From the NCBI GenBank assembly GCA_002716405.1, contig PBBA01000006.1, positions 251,966-289,682 of the forward strand: DNA of 37,717 nt, given 5' to 3'. How positions within the stretch are numbered: the first letter of the stretch is position 1; every line of letters starts with the position of its first letter. Under the pieces are notes generated by a model. It was not told where the DNA came from and did not search any database. It saw only the letters and a list, made by a program, of their open reading frames with translations. Source of the stretch: Chloroflexota bacterium. GTDB taxonomy: Bacteria > Chloroflexota > Dehalococcoidia > UBA2979. The position numbers were made by a program, and so were the translations under genes. This document shows, piece by piece, positions 18,390 to 26,525 of this stretch.

Positions 18390-20588
18390 CTATATTTCAG
18401 TCTTTTCTTCAATTGAACTATCTTGTTCTCCAAAAACAGCAAGTTCTAAAATTTCTGCAACGTCAAAAGGCTCAATTCTGCCAACCTCATCAGGTTGCAT
18501 AGCTGGCACACCATCTTCGAACATCTGAATACAGAAGGGGCAATTAGAAACTACCTTATTCGCACCAGTAGCTATAGCTTCTTCACTACGCACATGGTTT
18601 ACCCTTCTTTCACCAACTTCTTCCTGCCACATATTTCCACCACCGGCACCACAACAAAGACCTTTACTCATATTTCTTTCCATCTCTTGAATATTCGTAC
18701 CAGGAATAAAATTCAAAATTTGTCTAGGAGCATCATAAACACCATTTATACGTCCTAAATAACACGAGTCATGATAAGTAACAGTATCAGGCAACTCATG
18801 TTGTACCTTTAATGCGCCCGATTGCAATTGAGAATTTAAAAACTCAGTGTGATGAAGCACTTCGAAGTGTCCATCAAATTGAGGATATTCATTTTTGAAT
18901 GTATTAAAACAATGAGGGCAATTTGTAATTACTTTCTGAACATTTTTTTCCTTAAAAGTACCAATCAATTGCTCTGCTAAGATTTGATAAAGGTATTCAT
19001 TCCCCAATCTTCTAGCAGGGTCTCCATTACAAGTCTCTTCCTGTCCAAGGACTCCAAATGAAGAACCAGATTCTTGTAGAAGTCTAAATACAGCCTTAGT
19101 GACAGGTAAATTTCTTTCTACTAAAGATCCAGAACATCCAACCCAATAAAGGTAATCTTGTGTTCCATCAAAAATGGGCACATCACCTAATCCATCCATC
19201 CACGTAGTACGTTCTAAAGCAGTCCCACTCCATGGATGTCCTCGCATTTCAATATTCTGCAATGCAGCTTGAGCAGTTTGTGGCAACCGCGCTTCATCCA
19301 TTACCAAAAATCTACGCATATCAACAATTGTTGGAACATGTTCAATCATCACAGGACATTCTTGTACACATGCACCACATGTACGACAGGCCCAAAGTGT
19401 CTCATCTTGAATTACTTCACCTACCATAGATATTGGAGATACCGATCGCGTATCACCACCTTCATTTCCAACTTTTTGTATTGATGGTCCTACAGAAGCC
19501 AAATGGCCCTTCAAATCTTGGATAAGATGCATTGGAGATAGTGGTTGTCCAGCTAAATTAGCTGGACATACATCCGTACATCTCCCACATCGAACACAAG
19601 CGTCTAACTCGAAAAGCTGCTTCCAAGAAAAATCTTGGACATAACCAACACCAAAAATTTCCTGTTCCTCGATATTAGGAATGGTAGATAAACGACCTGG
19701 AGAATCAGTGCGTAATAAAAATGCATTAATTGGAGCAAAGAAAAGATGGTCTAATCTTGTGAAAACTATCAAAGCTAACCAAGAGAATGCTAAAACGACA
19801 TGTGTCCACCACATCGCACTATGGCTCCACAAAATTTGATTATCGCTCATAGAAAAAATTTCAAATAAATTAGCCAAAACGTAAGATACAAAAGACCATT
19901 TTGCCCAATCTGGGTGCTGTGTTAATTCTGTGACCTCAATACGAAAAGCTTCTACAAAAAAACCAGATAATAAAACTAAACCTAGTCCAACAATAATAAG
20001 ATGATCTTCCGGACGCTCGTCCCAGCGTATTCGAGAAAAATCTATAAAATATCGACGCCACATTGCCATTCCGACACCAATTAATCCAATTAATCCAAAT
20101 AGATCACCATAAAAGGAAAAAAAGAGGTAATACGAACCATGCAAAAAATTAAGAGGTGTATCATCTTGAATGGCGACTTGTGCAGTGACAAGCGTTAAAA
20201 CTACAATCGATGAGGAAATACTCCAATGCATAACTGCAGCATATCGATCACGTCTAACTTTATCCTGTGCAACTCCTAGACGGAAAACATTCTTAAAACG
20301 GTGGGGTAAGTTAGCAAAAACACTTTCAGGAGTATCCTTCCCAAGTCGCCACAATGTAGCATGTCTAACTAGACCATAAACTAACAAGCCTACCAAAGAA
20401 GACATAAACACATAAACAGACCAGGGGTGAGCAACATTAAAAAATGATTCTCGACCTGCTCCTTCAGTAGCACTAAATTGCATGGCTAAATAAAGGCCAC
20501 CTAAACTAAGTGCGATAGCAGGCATCCACCACTTGCCAATTAGTTGCGATTGCAATCGATTATTCTGGGTAGAAGAATTAGCTACCAT
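18390..20588 (-). CDS. membrane Fe-S oxidoreductase, probable ETF:quinone oxidoreductase (EMO/HdrDE-like)
   Basis: A 732-residue fusion. The first 290 residues have about six membrane helices resembling the haem b subunit NarI/HdrE. Then come two [4Fe-4S] motifs, CVRCGRCTDVCP (about 330) and CRTCGACVQECP (about 400), and two CCG domains as in HdrB/HdrD: the first with GCSG, CNGDPARR and CPHC, the second with DSCYLG, LCCGAGGGNMW and CPFC ending near 685. In the first domain the Cys-Cys-Gly reads Cys-Asn-Gly. Proteins of this build next to etfBA pass electrons from reduced ETF to menaquinone; that role is inferred from the family and the neighbours. It follows the acyl-CoA ligase by 43 bases. 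Confidence 0.9.
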   Translation of the reverse strand: MVANSSTQNNRLQSQLIGKWWMPAIALSLGGLYLAMQFSATEGAGRESFFNVAHPWSVYVFMSSLVGLLVYGLVRHATLWRLGKDTPESVFANLPHRFKNVFRLGVAQDKVRRDRYAAVMHWSISSSIVVLTLVTAQVAIQDDTPLNFLHGSYYLFFSFYGDLFGLIGLIGVGMAMWRRYFIDFSRIRWDERPEDHLIIVGLGLVLLSGFFVEAFRIEVTELTQHPDWAKWSFVSYVLANLFEIFSMSDNQILWSHSAMWWTHVVLAFSWLALIVFTRLDHLFFAPINAFLLRTDSPGRLSTIPNIEEQEIFGVGYVQDFSWKQLFELDACVRCGRCTDVCPANLAGQPLSPMHLIQDLKGHLASVGPSIQKVGNEGGDTRSVSPISMVGEVIQDETLWACRTCGACVQECPVMIEHVPTIVDMRRFLVMDEARLPQTAQAALQNIEMRGHPWSGTALERTTWMDGLGDVPIFDGTQDYLYWVGCSGSLVERNLPVTKAVFRLLQESGSSFGVLGQEETCNGDPARRLGNEYLYQILAEQLIGTFKEKNVQKVITNCPHCFNTFKNEYPQFDGHFEVLHHTEFLNSQLQSGALKVQHELPDTVTYHDSCYLGRINGVYDAPRQILNFIPGTNIQEMERNMSKGLCCGAGGGNMWQEEVGERRVNHVRSEEAIATGANKVVSNCPFCIQMFEDGVPAMQPDEVGRIEPFDVAEILELAVFGEQDSSIEEKTEI

Positions 20589-20631
20589 TAATCATCACCA
20601 TACTTAAGCATGCATTAAATCCTATTTCCAT

Positions 20632-22215
20632 TTATACAATCGTACCTTCAGTTGGTTGACCGTACTGGTCCCGTAAATCATTTTTTAAAACTTTTCCGAG
20701 GTGATTGCGAGGTAATTCATCAACCCATTCATATAAAGCTGGAGCTTTATATGAAGCCAAACGAGATTTCACATAGTCTGTCAAATCAGATTCAGAAGGT
20801 TGTATATTATCCGTAGACAAAACAACTATAGCTTTAACAACCTCACCCCATTCTGTATCTTTTACTCCAATTACAGCTGCCTCAGATATGGCATCATGAT
20901 CTTCTAAAACATTCTCAATTTCAGCAGTTGAAATATTTTCGCCACCACGTATTACCATATCTTTAAGTCTACCTGTGATGAATAAGTATCCACCTTCATC
21001 AATTTTACCCAAATCACCAGTGTGCAACCATCCATCATGTATTGTTGCGCCAGTATCATCTTCTCTTTTGTTATAACCTTTCATAACACGATCACCACGG
21101 ATACATATTTCACCTTCTTGATCGTAAGGAAGAATAGAACCATCTGGATCCTTTATTGCAATATCCATATCAGCCATTGGGCGACCAACTGAGCGTAGAC
21201 GTTGTAATTTCAGTTCGTTTTGTTCATCAGTACCATCTAGTCGATGATCCTCAGGACTTAGGAAAGTCATTGATCCTGTAGCTTCTGTTTGACCATAAGC
21301 ATTCATAAGATCAACGCCTTGAGGAGGAAATACATCAACTGCCTGTCGCACTACCTCATAAGGCATCGGAGCGGCTCCATAGGTAATCAGTTGTAAAGAA
21401 GAAAGATCATAAGACGAGAAGTTTTCCACTTCCATAATACGCTTTAACATTGTTGGAACCACAAAAGAGTGCGTGACTTTCTCATCTTGAACCATCTGCA
21501 ACCAACCTTCAGGGGTAAATTGAGGGAGAATAGCAAGTCGACGACCTGAAAAAATTGTACTCATCATCGTAGTGGCTCCTGCAATATGATAAAAAGGTAC
21601 TGCGACTAAAACCACTTCCTGTTCAACTGCAGGATCTGCAGGAGACTGAGTATTAACTACGAGCGCAGTCAATGCTTGATATGATAAGACTACACCTTTT
21701 GGTAAAGATGTAGTACCAGACGTGTAAATTAAAAGTGTGGGATCTGCATCGTCAATATCAACAAAGACAGGAATATCTTCCCCACCTGCACGAATATCTG
21801 CAAACGATTCACAACCCGGAGGACTAAAATCTATACCGATTACATTTTTGACACCATCAAGTGAATCTTTAACTTCTTCATAAATTGGCCAATAACGCTC
21901 GGCAATAAATAAAGTAGCAATGTCTGCCTCATTAACCATGTGAGTGATTTCTTCTGTTTTAGCACGGAAATTTAATGGAACCAGTGTTGCGCCTACAGTA
22001 GCAGCTGCATAATAAATCTCTACAAAGTCAGGACTATTCACAGCCATTACACCAACATTGGCACCTTTACCAACTCCAAGAGATTGAAAAGCATTAGCCA
22101 ACTTACTGACATTTGACTGTAATTCCATGTATGCAATGTGGTGATCTTGATCTGCCAAAGCAGTCCTATCGGGCACTATAGCAGAAGAAATAGTAAGAAA
22201 TTCAGCTGTATTCAT
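20632..22215 (-). CDS. AMP-binding acyl-CoA synthetase/ligase
   Basis: Activates a carboxylic acid to its CoA thioester through an acyl-adenylate. The adenylation signature LLIYTSGTTSLPKGVVLS lies near residues 162-179, the A5 motif around NAYGQTEATG, then DGWLHTGDLG, the hinge GRLKDMVIRGGENIS, and the catalytic Lys in NHLGKVLKN near the end. The length of 527 suits a medium- or long-chain or aromatic acid ligase; chain preference cannot be read here. GGAGG stands six bases before the ATG. It is separated from the upstream gene by 209 bases containing an inverted repeat, so it probably has its own promoter. Confidence 0.92.
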   Translation of the reverse strand: MNTAEFLTISSAIVPDRTALADQDHHIAYMELQSNVSKLANAFQSLGVGKGANVGVMAVNSPDFVEIYYAAATVGATLVPLNFRAKTEEITHMVNEADIATLFIAERYWPIYEEVKDSLDGVKNVIGIDFSPPGCESFADIRAGGEDIPVFVDIDDADPTLLIYTSGTTSLPKGVVLSYQALTALVVNTQSPADPAVEQEVVLVAVPFYHIAGATTMMSTIFSGRRLAILPQFTPEGWLQMVQDEKVTHSFVVPTMLKRIMEVENFSSYDLSSLQLITYGAAPMPYEVVRQAVDVFPPQGVDLMNAYGQTEATGSMTFLSPEDHRLDGTDEQNELKLQRLRSVGRPMADMDIAIKDPDGSILPYDQEGEICIRGDRVMKGYNKREDDTGATIHDGWLHTGDLGKIDEGGYLFITGRLKDMVIRGGENISTAEIENVLEDHDAISEAAVIGVKDTEWGEVVKAIVVLSTDNIQPSESDLTDYVKSRLASYKAPALYEWVDELPRNHLGKVLKNDLRDQYGQPTEGTIV

Positions 22216-22228
22216 AGCGATCCTCCCA

Positions 22229-22244
22229 CCGTTCTATCGAACGG
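22229..22244. promoter_or_regulatory. inverted repeat just upstream of the acyl-CoA ligase
   Basis: CCGTTC-TATC-GAACGG (22229-22244) is a perfect 6-bp dyad with 4-base centre, ending a few bases before the ligase ribosome binding site (minus strand). The motif GTTCTATCG contained in it recurs in the same orientation at 22276-22284, 45 bases away. An AT-rich stretch with GATTAT on the minus strand lies between the two copies and may be the -10. A TetR- or GntR-type operator controlling acid activation is a reasonable guess. Confidence 0.45.
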
Positions 22245-22424
22245 ACGCTATAATCAAATCAAAAAAATTCGGAAAGTTCTATCGCTTTTCATATTTTATT
22301 CAATATGAAAACAACAAAAGACTACATTAAGTCTCTTGACGAAACAAATCAATCCTATAATTACATAGCTTTTCCTAGCAATGTAATTCTATACGTTACA
22401 CCACATTACTAATTCAAGGCTTTA

Positions 22425-22940
22425 TCATCTATCTAAAACTGTAATGACTTCTACCCATACGTGTAGTATACCTTCTTCACCTCTTTTATAAGTCACTTGT
22501 GGCGTCCTTAAAGGGTAATTAGCTCCACTTATAGCGTCTCCTGTTAATGCCCATACACTATCCGAACAAAGATCTAGCAATACCCCTGTAATACTCAACG
22601 GATTTTTCGAAGTTCCACGTATATCGTCACTGTCATAAATAACGTTACATCCACTTTGCTCATTACGACCATCAACCGCACGGATACGGCCATCTTCCAT
22701 ACCAATAAGATAAAAATTCATATCATCGAGTATTACAATTTTCCCTATATCAAATTGCTCAATTGATCCTGCATCGAATTGATATACCTCAATTTGAGGA
22801 TCTGCAACTATTTCACCCCATAAGAAAATAAAAACTGTCAGAACGGAAAAAGTAACGAGTGCAATAGGACCCAAGGAAGGTAGAATATTTGAAAATAGAT
22901 TAAATGAATTATGCGATTTTTTTTTCTCATCATTATGCAT
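22425..22940 (-). CDS. membrane-anchored Rieske-like protein lacking cluster histidines
   Basis: A 171-residue protein with a basic N-terminus, one membrane helix (about 25-41) and an outer beta domain. The pattern after residue 75 (a DG-x-I-x-AVDG turn, Cys98, a gap, LLDLCSDSVW with Cys125, then TGDAISGANYPLRTP) follows the outline of a Rieske domain, C-x-H ... C-x-x-H ... G-x-x-x-x-G-P. In it the two histidines are Val100 and Ser128, so a [2Fe-2S] Rieske cluster could not be held in the usual way. The two Cys could form a disulfide. The resemblance is a weak pattern match made by eye. It lies between a crotonase and the acyl-CoA ligase, same strand. Confidence 0.5.
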   Translation of the reverse strand: MHNDEKKKSHNSFNLFSNILPSLGPIALVTFSVLTVFIFLWGEIVADPQIEVYQFDAGSIEQFDIGKIVILDDMNFYLIGMEDGRIRAVDGRNEQSGCNVIYDSDDIRGTSKNPLSITGVLLDLCSDSVWALTGDAISGANYPLRTPQVTYKRGEEGILHVWVEVITVLDR

Positions 22941-22967
22941 AAGTATCTATATCAACCTAACCAACTA

Positions 22968-23678
22968 CTACCTTGATAAAGACAATCTCACTCTAGCTTC
23001 ATAAGCTAGCCCTTCAGAGATTTCCATTTCACTACTACGTACGGATCTCTTAATTGCACGAACAATCTTTGGATTCATCTGAGAAATCTCTAACGCTAAA
23101 TCAATTGCGAATTGTAAATATTGCGAATGATCAGTTAGGTACTGTATCAACCCAATTTGATAAGCTTTTTCTGCATTAATTGAATTACCCGAGGTAATCA
23201 TCATACTTGAATCAGAAGCACCTATATGACGTGGTAAAGTTTGTGTACCACCAGCCGATGGAATATACCCTAGTTTTACTTCAGGTAAAGCAAATAGAGC
23301 ATTATGTTCGGCAACTCGCAAATCACAATACAAAGCCATTTCAAGTCCGGCACCAAATGAATATCCTTGAAGTGCAGCAATCAGAGGAGTATCAAGAGAT
23401 TGCATTAAATCCCATAAATCTCTATTTTCCCTCGCTGCACGTGCATCAATAATTGAAGGTGCTGTACCAAATTCTGTTATGTCAGCGCCTGCAGAAAAAG
23501 CTTTATCACCCCCTCCATATAATACTGCTGATTTAATGGAAAAATCATCGCGAAGTAACATCAAATATTGCCAAAGCTCATCGCGCATCGCAGTATTTAA
23601 TGCATTCAAACTATCTGGACGATTAAGCCTTAGTATCAGTACATCTTCACAACGTTCTGCATCAATGAAATTAGGCAA
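22968..23678 (-). CDS. enoyl-CoA hydratase/isomerase family protein (second crotonase)
   Basis: Crotonase fold, 236 residues from a TTG at 23678. I prefer this start because GGAGG lies five bases before it; the in-frame GTG at 23690 would overlap that site. The oxyanion hole is formed by KAFSAGADI and YSFGAGLEM; both catalytic glutamates of hydratases are present, one in GLEMALYCD and one in LPEVKLGYIPSAGGTQ. It should hydrate a 2-enoyl-CoA or act in a related reaction. The C-terminal helical part is short compared with 255-260-residue relatives. It lies 24 bases after the smaller small protein. Confidence 0.9.
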   Translation of the reverse strand: MPNFIDAERCEDVLILRLNRPDSLNALNTAMRDELWQYLMLLRDDFSIKSAVLYGGGDKAFSAGADITEFGTAPSIIDARAARENRDLWDLMQSLDTPLIAALQGYSFGAGLEMALYCDLRVAEHNALFALPEVKLGYIPSAGGTQTLPRHIGASDSSMMITSGNSINAEKAYQIGLIQYLTDHSQYLQFAIDLALEISQMNPKIVRAIKRSVRSSEMEISEGLAYEARVRLSLSR

Positions 23679-23702
23679 AACGACCTCCACAGATCAGTGC
23701 AA

Positions 23703-23939
23703 TTAAGATGCCCAATCGGGCTTCTTAATTGCACTTACTTCACTGCGTGTATGCTCACGTTCTAGCTCTGCATTAATTTTATCTCCTAAAAGTTGCATAG
23801 CGTGTGAACCTGGAGACATTTCTGTTCGCCAACGGCGAATCATAGCTTTATCTTGCTTACTAAGTTTAATTTTTACAATCTGATCTACAACAGCATCAAA
23901 CATTGTCGTCGATTCTTCTACCGTAAATTCTACCTTCAT
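23703..23939 (-). CDS. small protein B, paralogue of the preceding small protein
   Basis: A 78-residue charged, helical protein I do not recognise. It starts at ATG 23939, which overlaps the stop of the previous gene as ATGA; GGAG is eight bases upstream. It aligns with its neighbour (23936-24199): both begin M-x-V with a strand, continue with a V-x-x-Q-I helix, then LS-x-x-x-K-x-(L/M)-I-x-x-WR, and end with S-x-AM followed by (L)N-x-x-(I/L) and a basic tail. No membrane helix, Cys pair or metal motif is seen. The coupling to two crotonase genes suggests a subunit or regulator of that enzyme system. Confidence 0.72.
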   Translation of the reverse strand: MKVEFTVEESTTMFDAVVDQIVKIKLSKQDKAMIRRWRTEMSPGSHAMQLLGDKINAELEREHTRSEVSAIKKPDWAS

Positions 23940-24199
23940 GACCAACGCTCCGTTTCAGAAACTTTTACTTTGCCTTTTGTCCGCATCATTCTGGTCGTAC
24001 GTTCATCTATATAATTACCAATGCGCTCATTTAGGAAAACTGTGAACTCATCCATCGCACTAGTACCTAAATTTCTATCACGCCTCCATTCCTCAATTAA
24101 TTTACGACCGTCAGGAGACAAATCAACATGATCTAATATTTGTGCACTCACTAAAGTGACTAAAATGTGTGCATCATCAGAATTTAGTACCACATTCAT
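23936..24199 (-). CDS. small protein A, unknown, between two crotonases
   Basis: An 87-residue protein of unknown function, starting at ATG 24199 where GAGAGG lies eight bases upstream; the frame is open to 24238, but that ATG has no ribosome site. The sequence has an N-terminal strand (MNVVLN), an amphipathic helix around VTLVSAQILDHV, the LSPDGRKLIEEWRR core, and a C-terminal basic helix with NYIDERTTRMMR. It is clearly related to small protein B (about one residue in three by eye). Tandem retention of two diverged copies suggests a hetero-oligomer. Confidence 0.72.
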   Translation of the reverse strand: MNVVLNSDDAHILVTLVSAQILDHVDLSPDGRKLIEEWRRDRNLGTSAMDEFTVFLNERIGNYIDERTTRMMRTKGKVKVSETERWS

Positions 24200-24237
24200 T
24201 TTTTTATTCCTCTCAAAATCAAAACGTAACTCTATCA

Positions 24238-24990
24238 TTATCTGTTTTTAAAAACAGGATCTCTTTTCTCCATGAATGCCGCCACACCCTCCGCACGATC
24301 TTCGGTAGATTGTAGAATTACGGTCAAGTCTAGTTCTGTTTGAAGACCTTCTGAAAGACCAACTTCACTTCCACGAAGTATTGCTTCTTTAGCAAAACGA
24401 GTAGCAATAGGACCTCGTGAGGCAATAATTTCAGCAATTTCCCTGGATCGCAAATTCAATTGTTCATCGTCAACCAACTCAGAGACTAATCCGATACGTA
24501 ATGCCTCATCGGCATCAATTTCCTCTCCAGTAAGTAACATCCGTAAGGCATTTGACCTACCAATTGCTCGAGGTAAACGTTGTGTAGCACCAGCTAAAGG
24601 AACATAACCCATCTTTGTTTCTGGAAATGCAAATAGTGAATTCCTAGACGCAATTCGTATATCACATGAAAGTGAAAGTTCTAAACCAGCACTTAAAACA
24701 GATCCTGACATAACTGCAATTGTCGGCTGCTTTATTTCAGCAATTGCCTTGAATGCCGCCCCTATAGCGACTTGGTCATCAGAGGTTTTATCGAGTATTT
24801 CTGGGGACCAACCTATAGCAAATGAAGAATTCAAGGAGTGAATTATTACTACATAGATATCTTCCACATCCATACTGACAGTTGAAGAATGTTGAATTAA
24901 TTCACCTAGTGAATCCAGATCAAAACAATCTTCAACTAATTCCAGGGAAATTATGGCAATGTGATCTTCATAGCTTATATTTATAGACAC
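24238..24990 (-). CDS. enoyl-CoA hydratase/isomerase family protein (first crotonase)
   Basis: A 250-residue crotonase that opens the gene cluster. The oxyanion region SGSVLSAGLELSLSCD and the second glutamate segment FPETKMGYVPLAGATQRLPR are intact, so both glutamates needed for hydration are kept. The N-terminal quarter is diverged: the usual NRP segment is absent and the first oxyanion loop reads SSFAIGWSPEI rather than F-S-A-G-A-D. The start is a GTG with AGGA six bases before it. It is only about 35-40 % like the other crotonase by eye, so the pair is an old duplication or two separate recruits. Confidence 0.9.
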   Translation of the reverse strand: MSINISYEDHIAIISLELVEDCFDLDSLGELIQHSSTVSMDVEDIYVVIIHSLNSSFAIGWSPEILDKTSDDQVAIGAAFKAIAEIKQPTIAVMSGSVLSAGLELSLSCDIRIASRNSLFAFPETKMGYVPLAGATQRLPRAIGRSNALRMLLTGEEIDADEALRIGLVSELVDDEQLNLRSREIAEIIASRGPIATRFAKEAILRGSEVGLSEGLQTELDLTVILQSTEDRAEGVAAFMEKRDPVFKNR

Positions 24991-25102
24991 ATAATATCCT
25001 GACCAATAATACTTTTATTATCTTATATGACATCATACTTAGTATTATCGAAAATAAGATACCTAATACAAAATTATTATGTTATCAATTTCTATATTTC
25101 AA

Positions 25103-25114
25103 TTATTCGAATAA
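25103..25114. promoter_or_regulatory. 12-base palindrome in the divergent gap 24991-25154
   Basis: TTATTCGAATAA is a perfect palindrome about 40 bases before the plus-strand gene at 25155, in a very AT-rich gap between divergent genes. GATAAT at 25127-25132 could be a -10 for the plus-strand gene. In such AT-rich sequence a 12-base palindrome can occur by chance; support is weak. Confidence 0.25.
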
Positions 25115-25154
25115 ATAAGATATTCAGATAATATGAATCGAGAAAAGAGGGCAT

Positions 25155-25571
25155 ATGAAGTTCCATCGAAGCGATCTACCTGGAATAATATTTGCCATCC
25201 TTGCCCCTGCCGGAATGGTACTCTTAATTTTAGCTTCTTATGAAATTTGGGATCACCATGGCACTCCATTGCTAGGTATGATTGCAGGAAACATTGCTGC
25301 TGGTGCAGGCATTTTAGCTGCTTTCAGTCGTTTTATTGAGAAATGGGATGCAATAATCACTTTTTTATTGCTAATAGCTATTTCTGTAATAACAGTACTA
25401 ACTTTTCAGGGAATTGAGTATACTTCCAACCCATATTACACACTGATTAAATGGGTCGGAGTATTTGGGTTCTTAGGCTTTAATGTTTCGGTAATTCTGC
25501 AATTACTGCGTAACGGGTTAGAACCAGCTTTAAACAGAAGAGATGAACGTTCGGCCACAAAAGACAATTAG
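25155..25571 (+). CDS. four-helix integral membrane protein, unknown
   Basis: A 138-residue protein with four hydrophobic helices (about residues 8-27, 38-57, 66-85 and 96-116) and a charged C-terminal tail. A His-His motif (DHHGTP) lies in the first loop. I do not recognise a family. GAGGG precedes the ATG at good spacing. It is divergent from the crotonase cluster, and the next gene follows 54 bases later in the same direction. Confidence 0.7.
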   Translation: MKFHRSDLPGIIFAILAPAGMVLLILASYEIWDHHGTPLLGMIAGNIAAGAGILAAFSRFIEKWDAIITFLLLIAISVITVLTFQGIEYTSNPYYTLIKWVGVFGFLGFNVSVILQLLRNGLEPALNRRDERSATKDN

Positions 25572-25625
25572 TAATAGAAGGCTTGACCAATTACAACATT
25601 ATCTACTGAAACATCTGCGCTCTAT

Positions 25626-26525
25626 ATGGTTGCTGAATGGATGAGCCATCACTACTTTCGTACTTTCCATGTCCTTGAAGAAAAATCGAAAATTTATGAT
25701 GCAATTCTTAAGCAAAGAAATTTTAATGTCGGTGTAACTATAGCTAAGCTTTGGGGAAATGATTCTTATACAAATACTAGTGACGATTATGCAGAACTAC
25801 TCAGCAAAGAATTAGAAGAGGATGGCGGTTATAATATTTGGGTTCCACCACGAATCAATATTAAAGAACATGCATCATCAAACCCTCAACTTAATATAAC
25901 TCTACTCAAGGGACTAAAACATCTTTCTCCAGGAGAGAGACGTGAGGTCAGAGTACCAACTTCAGTTAAACTAGCTAAATTAGAAAATGAAGGAGCATAC
26001 GTTTCAGTCAGTGGTGGATTATCTAATGAATGGACAACAATTTCAGAAGGCATTCAAGGATCATACCATTTGGATTCTCGAGATATATACAGAACCCCTG
26101 ATGAAAATGCAGAACTTGATGTAATCCTGTCTCAAATAAGAGATAAAGCCAAATTACTTGAAGTGGAAGAAATAACAATTATTGAAGTACACGATTATTG
26201 GGTAGTCTCGCGGTTACAAGACACTGCACCAAGTGGTATTTCTGTAATAAGTTCCCCTCCACAGATAGATCCCATAGATGGATCGCCCATCAGAAGAGAA
26301 CTACGTCAAGAAATAGCTCGAGCTAGCAAACAAGCTACTGCAGAATTTACAGATATGTCAGTATTAGTTCTTCTAACAAGTGTTACGCATATGAAAGATG
26401 AGCTATTCACTACATCACTCAAAAGTATGAATCCTCAACTTTATGGAAACTTAGATCTCATATTACTTGTTGCAGATGGAACAGTTAGACAAATATTAAA
26501 ACCAAGATCTTTGCCATGGGAATAA
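25626..26525 (+). CDS. hypothetical protein, no recognised domain
   Basis: A soluble-looking protein of 299 residues with no membrane helix or signal peptide. The N-terminal half has a helical start and a VPPRINIKEH segment; the middle (about 120-160) is Gly/Ser-rich, GAYVSVSGGLSNEWTTISEG; the C-terminal half alternates strands and helices (VEEITIIEVHDYWVVSRL, SVLVLLTSVTH, LDLILLVADG). No ribosome binding site precedes the first ATG, and an in-frame ATG exists five codons later. It abuts the convergent RDD gene with no bases between their stop codons. Function unknown. Confidence 0.65.
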   Translation: MVAEWMSHHYFRTFHVLEEKSKIYDAILKQRNFNVGVTIAKLWGNDSYTNTSDDYAELLSKELEEDGGYNIWVPPRINIKEHASSNPQLNITLLKGLKHLSPGERREVRVPTSVKLAKLENEGAYVSVSGGLSNEWTTISEGIQGSYHLDSRDIYRTPDENAELDVILSQIRDKAKLLEVEEITIIEVHDYWVVSRLQDTAPSGISVISSPPQIDPIDGSPIRRELRQEIARASKQATAEFTDMSVLVLLTSVTHMKDELFTTSLKSMNPQLYGNLDLILLVADGTVRQILKPRSLPWE

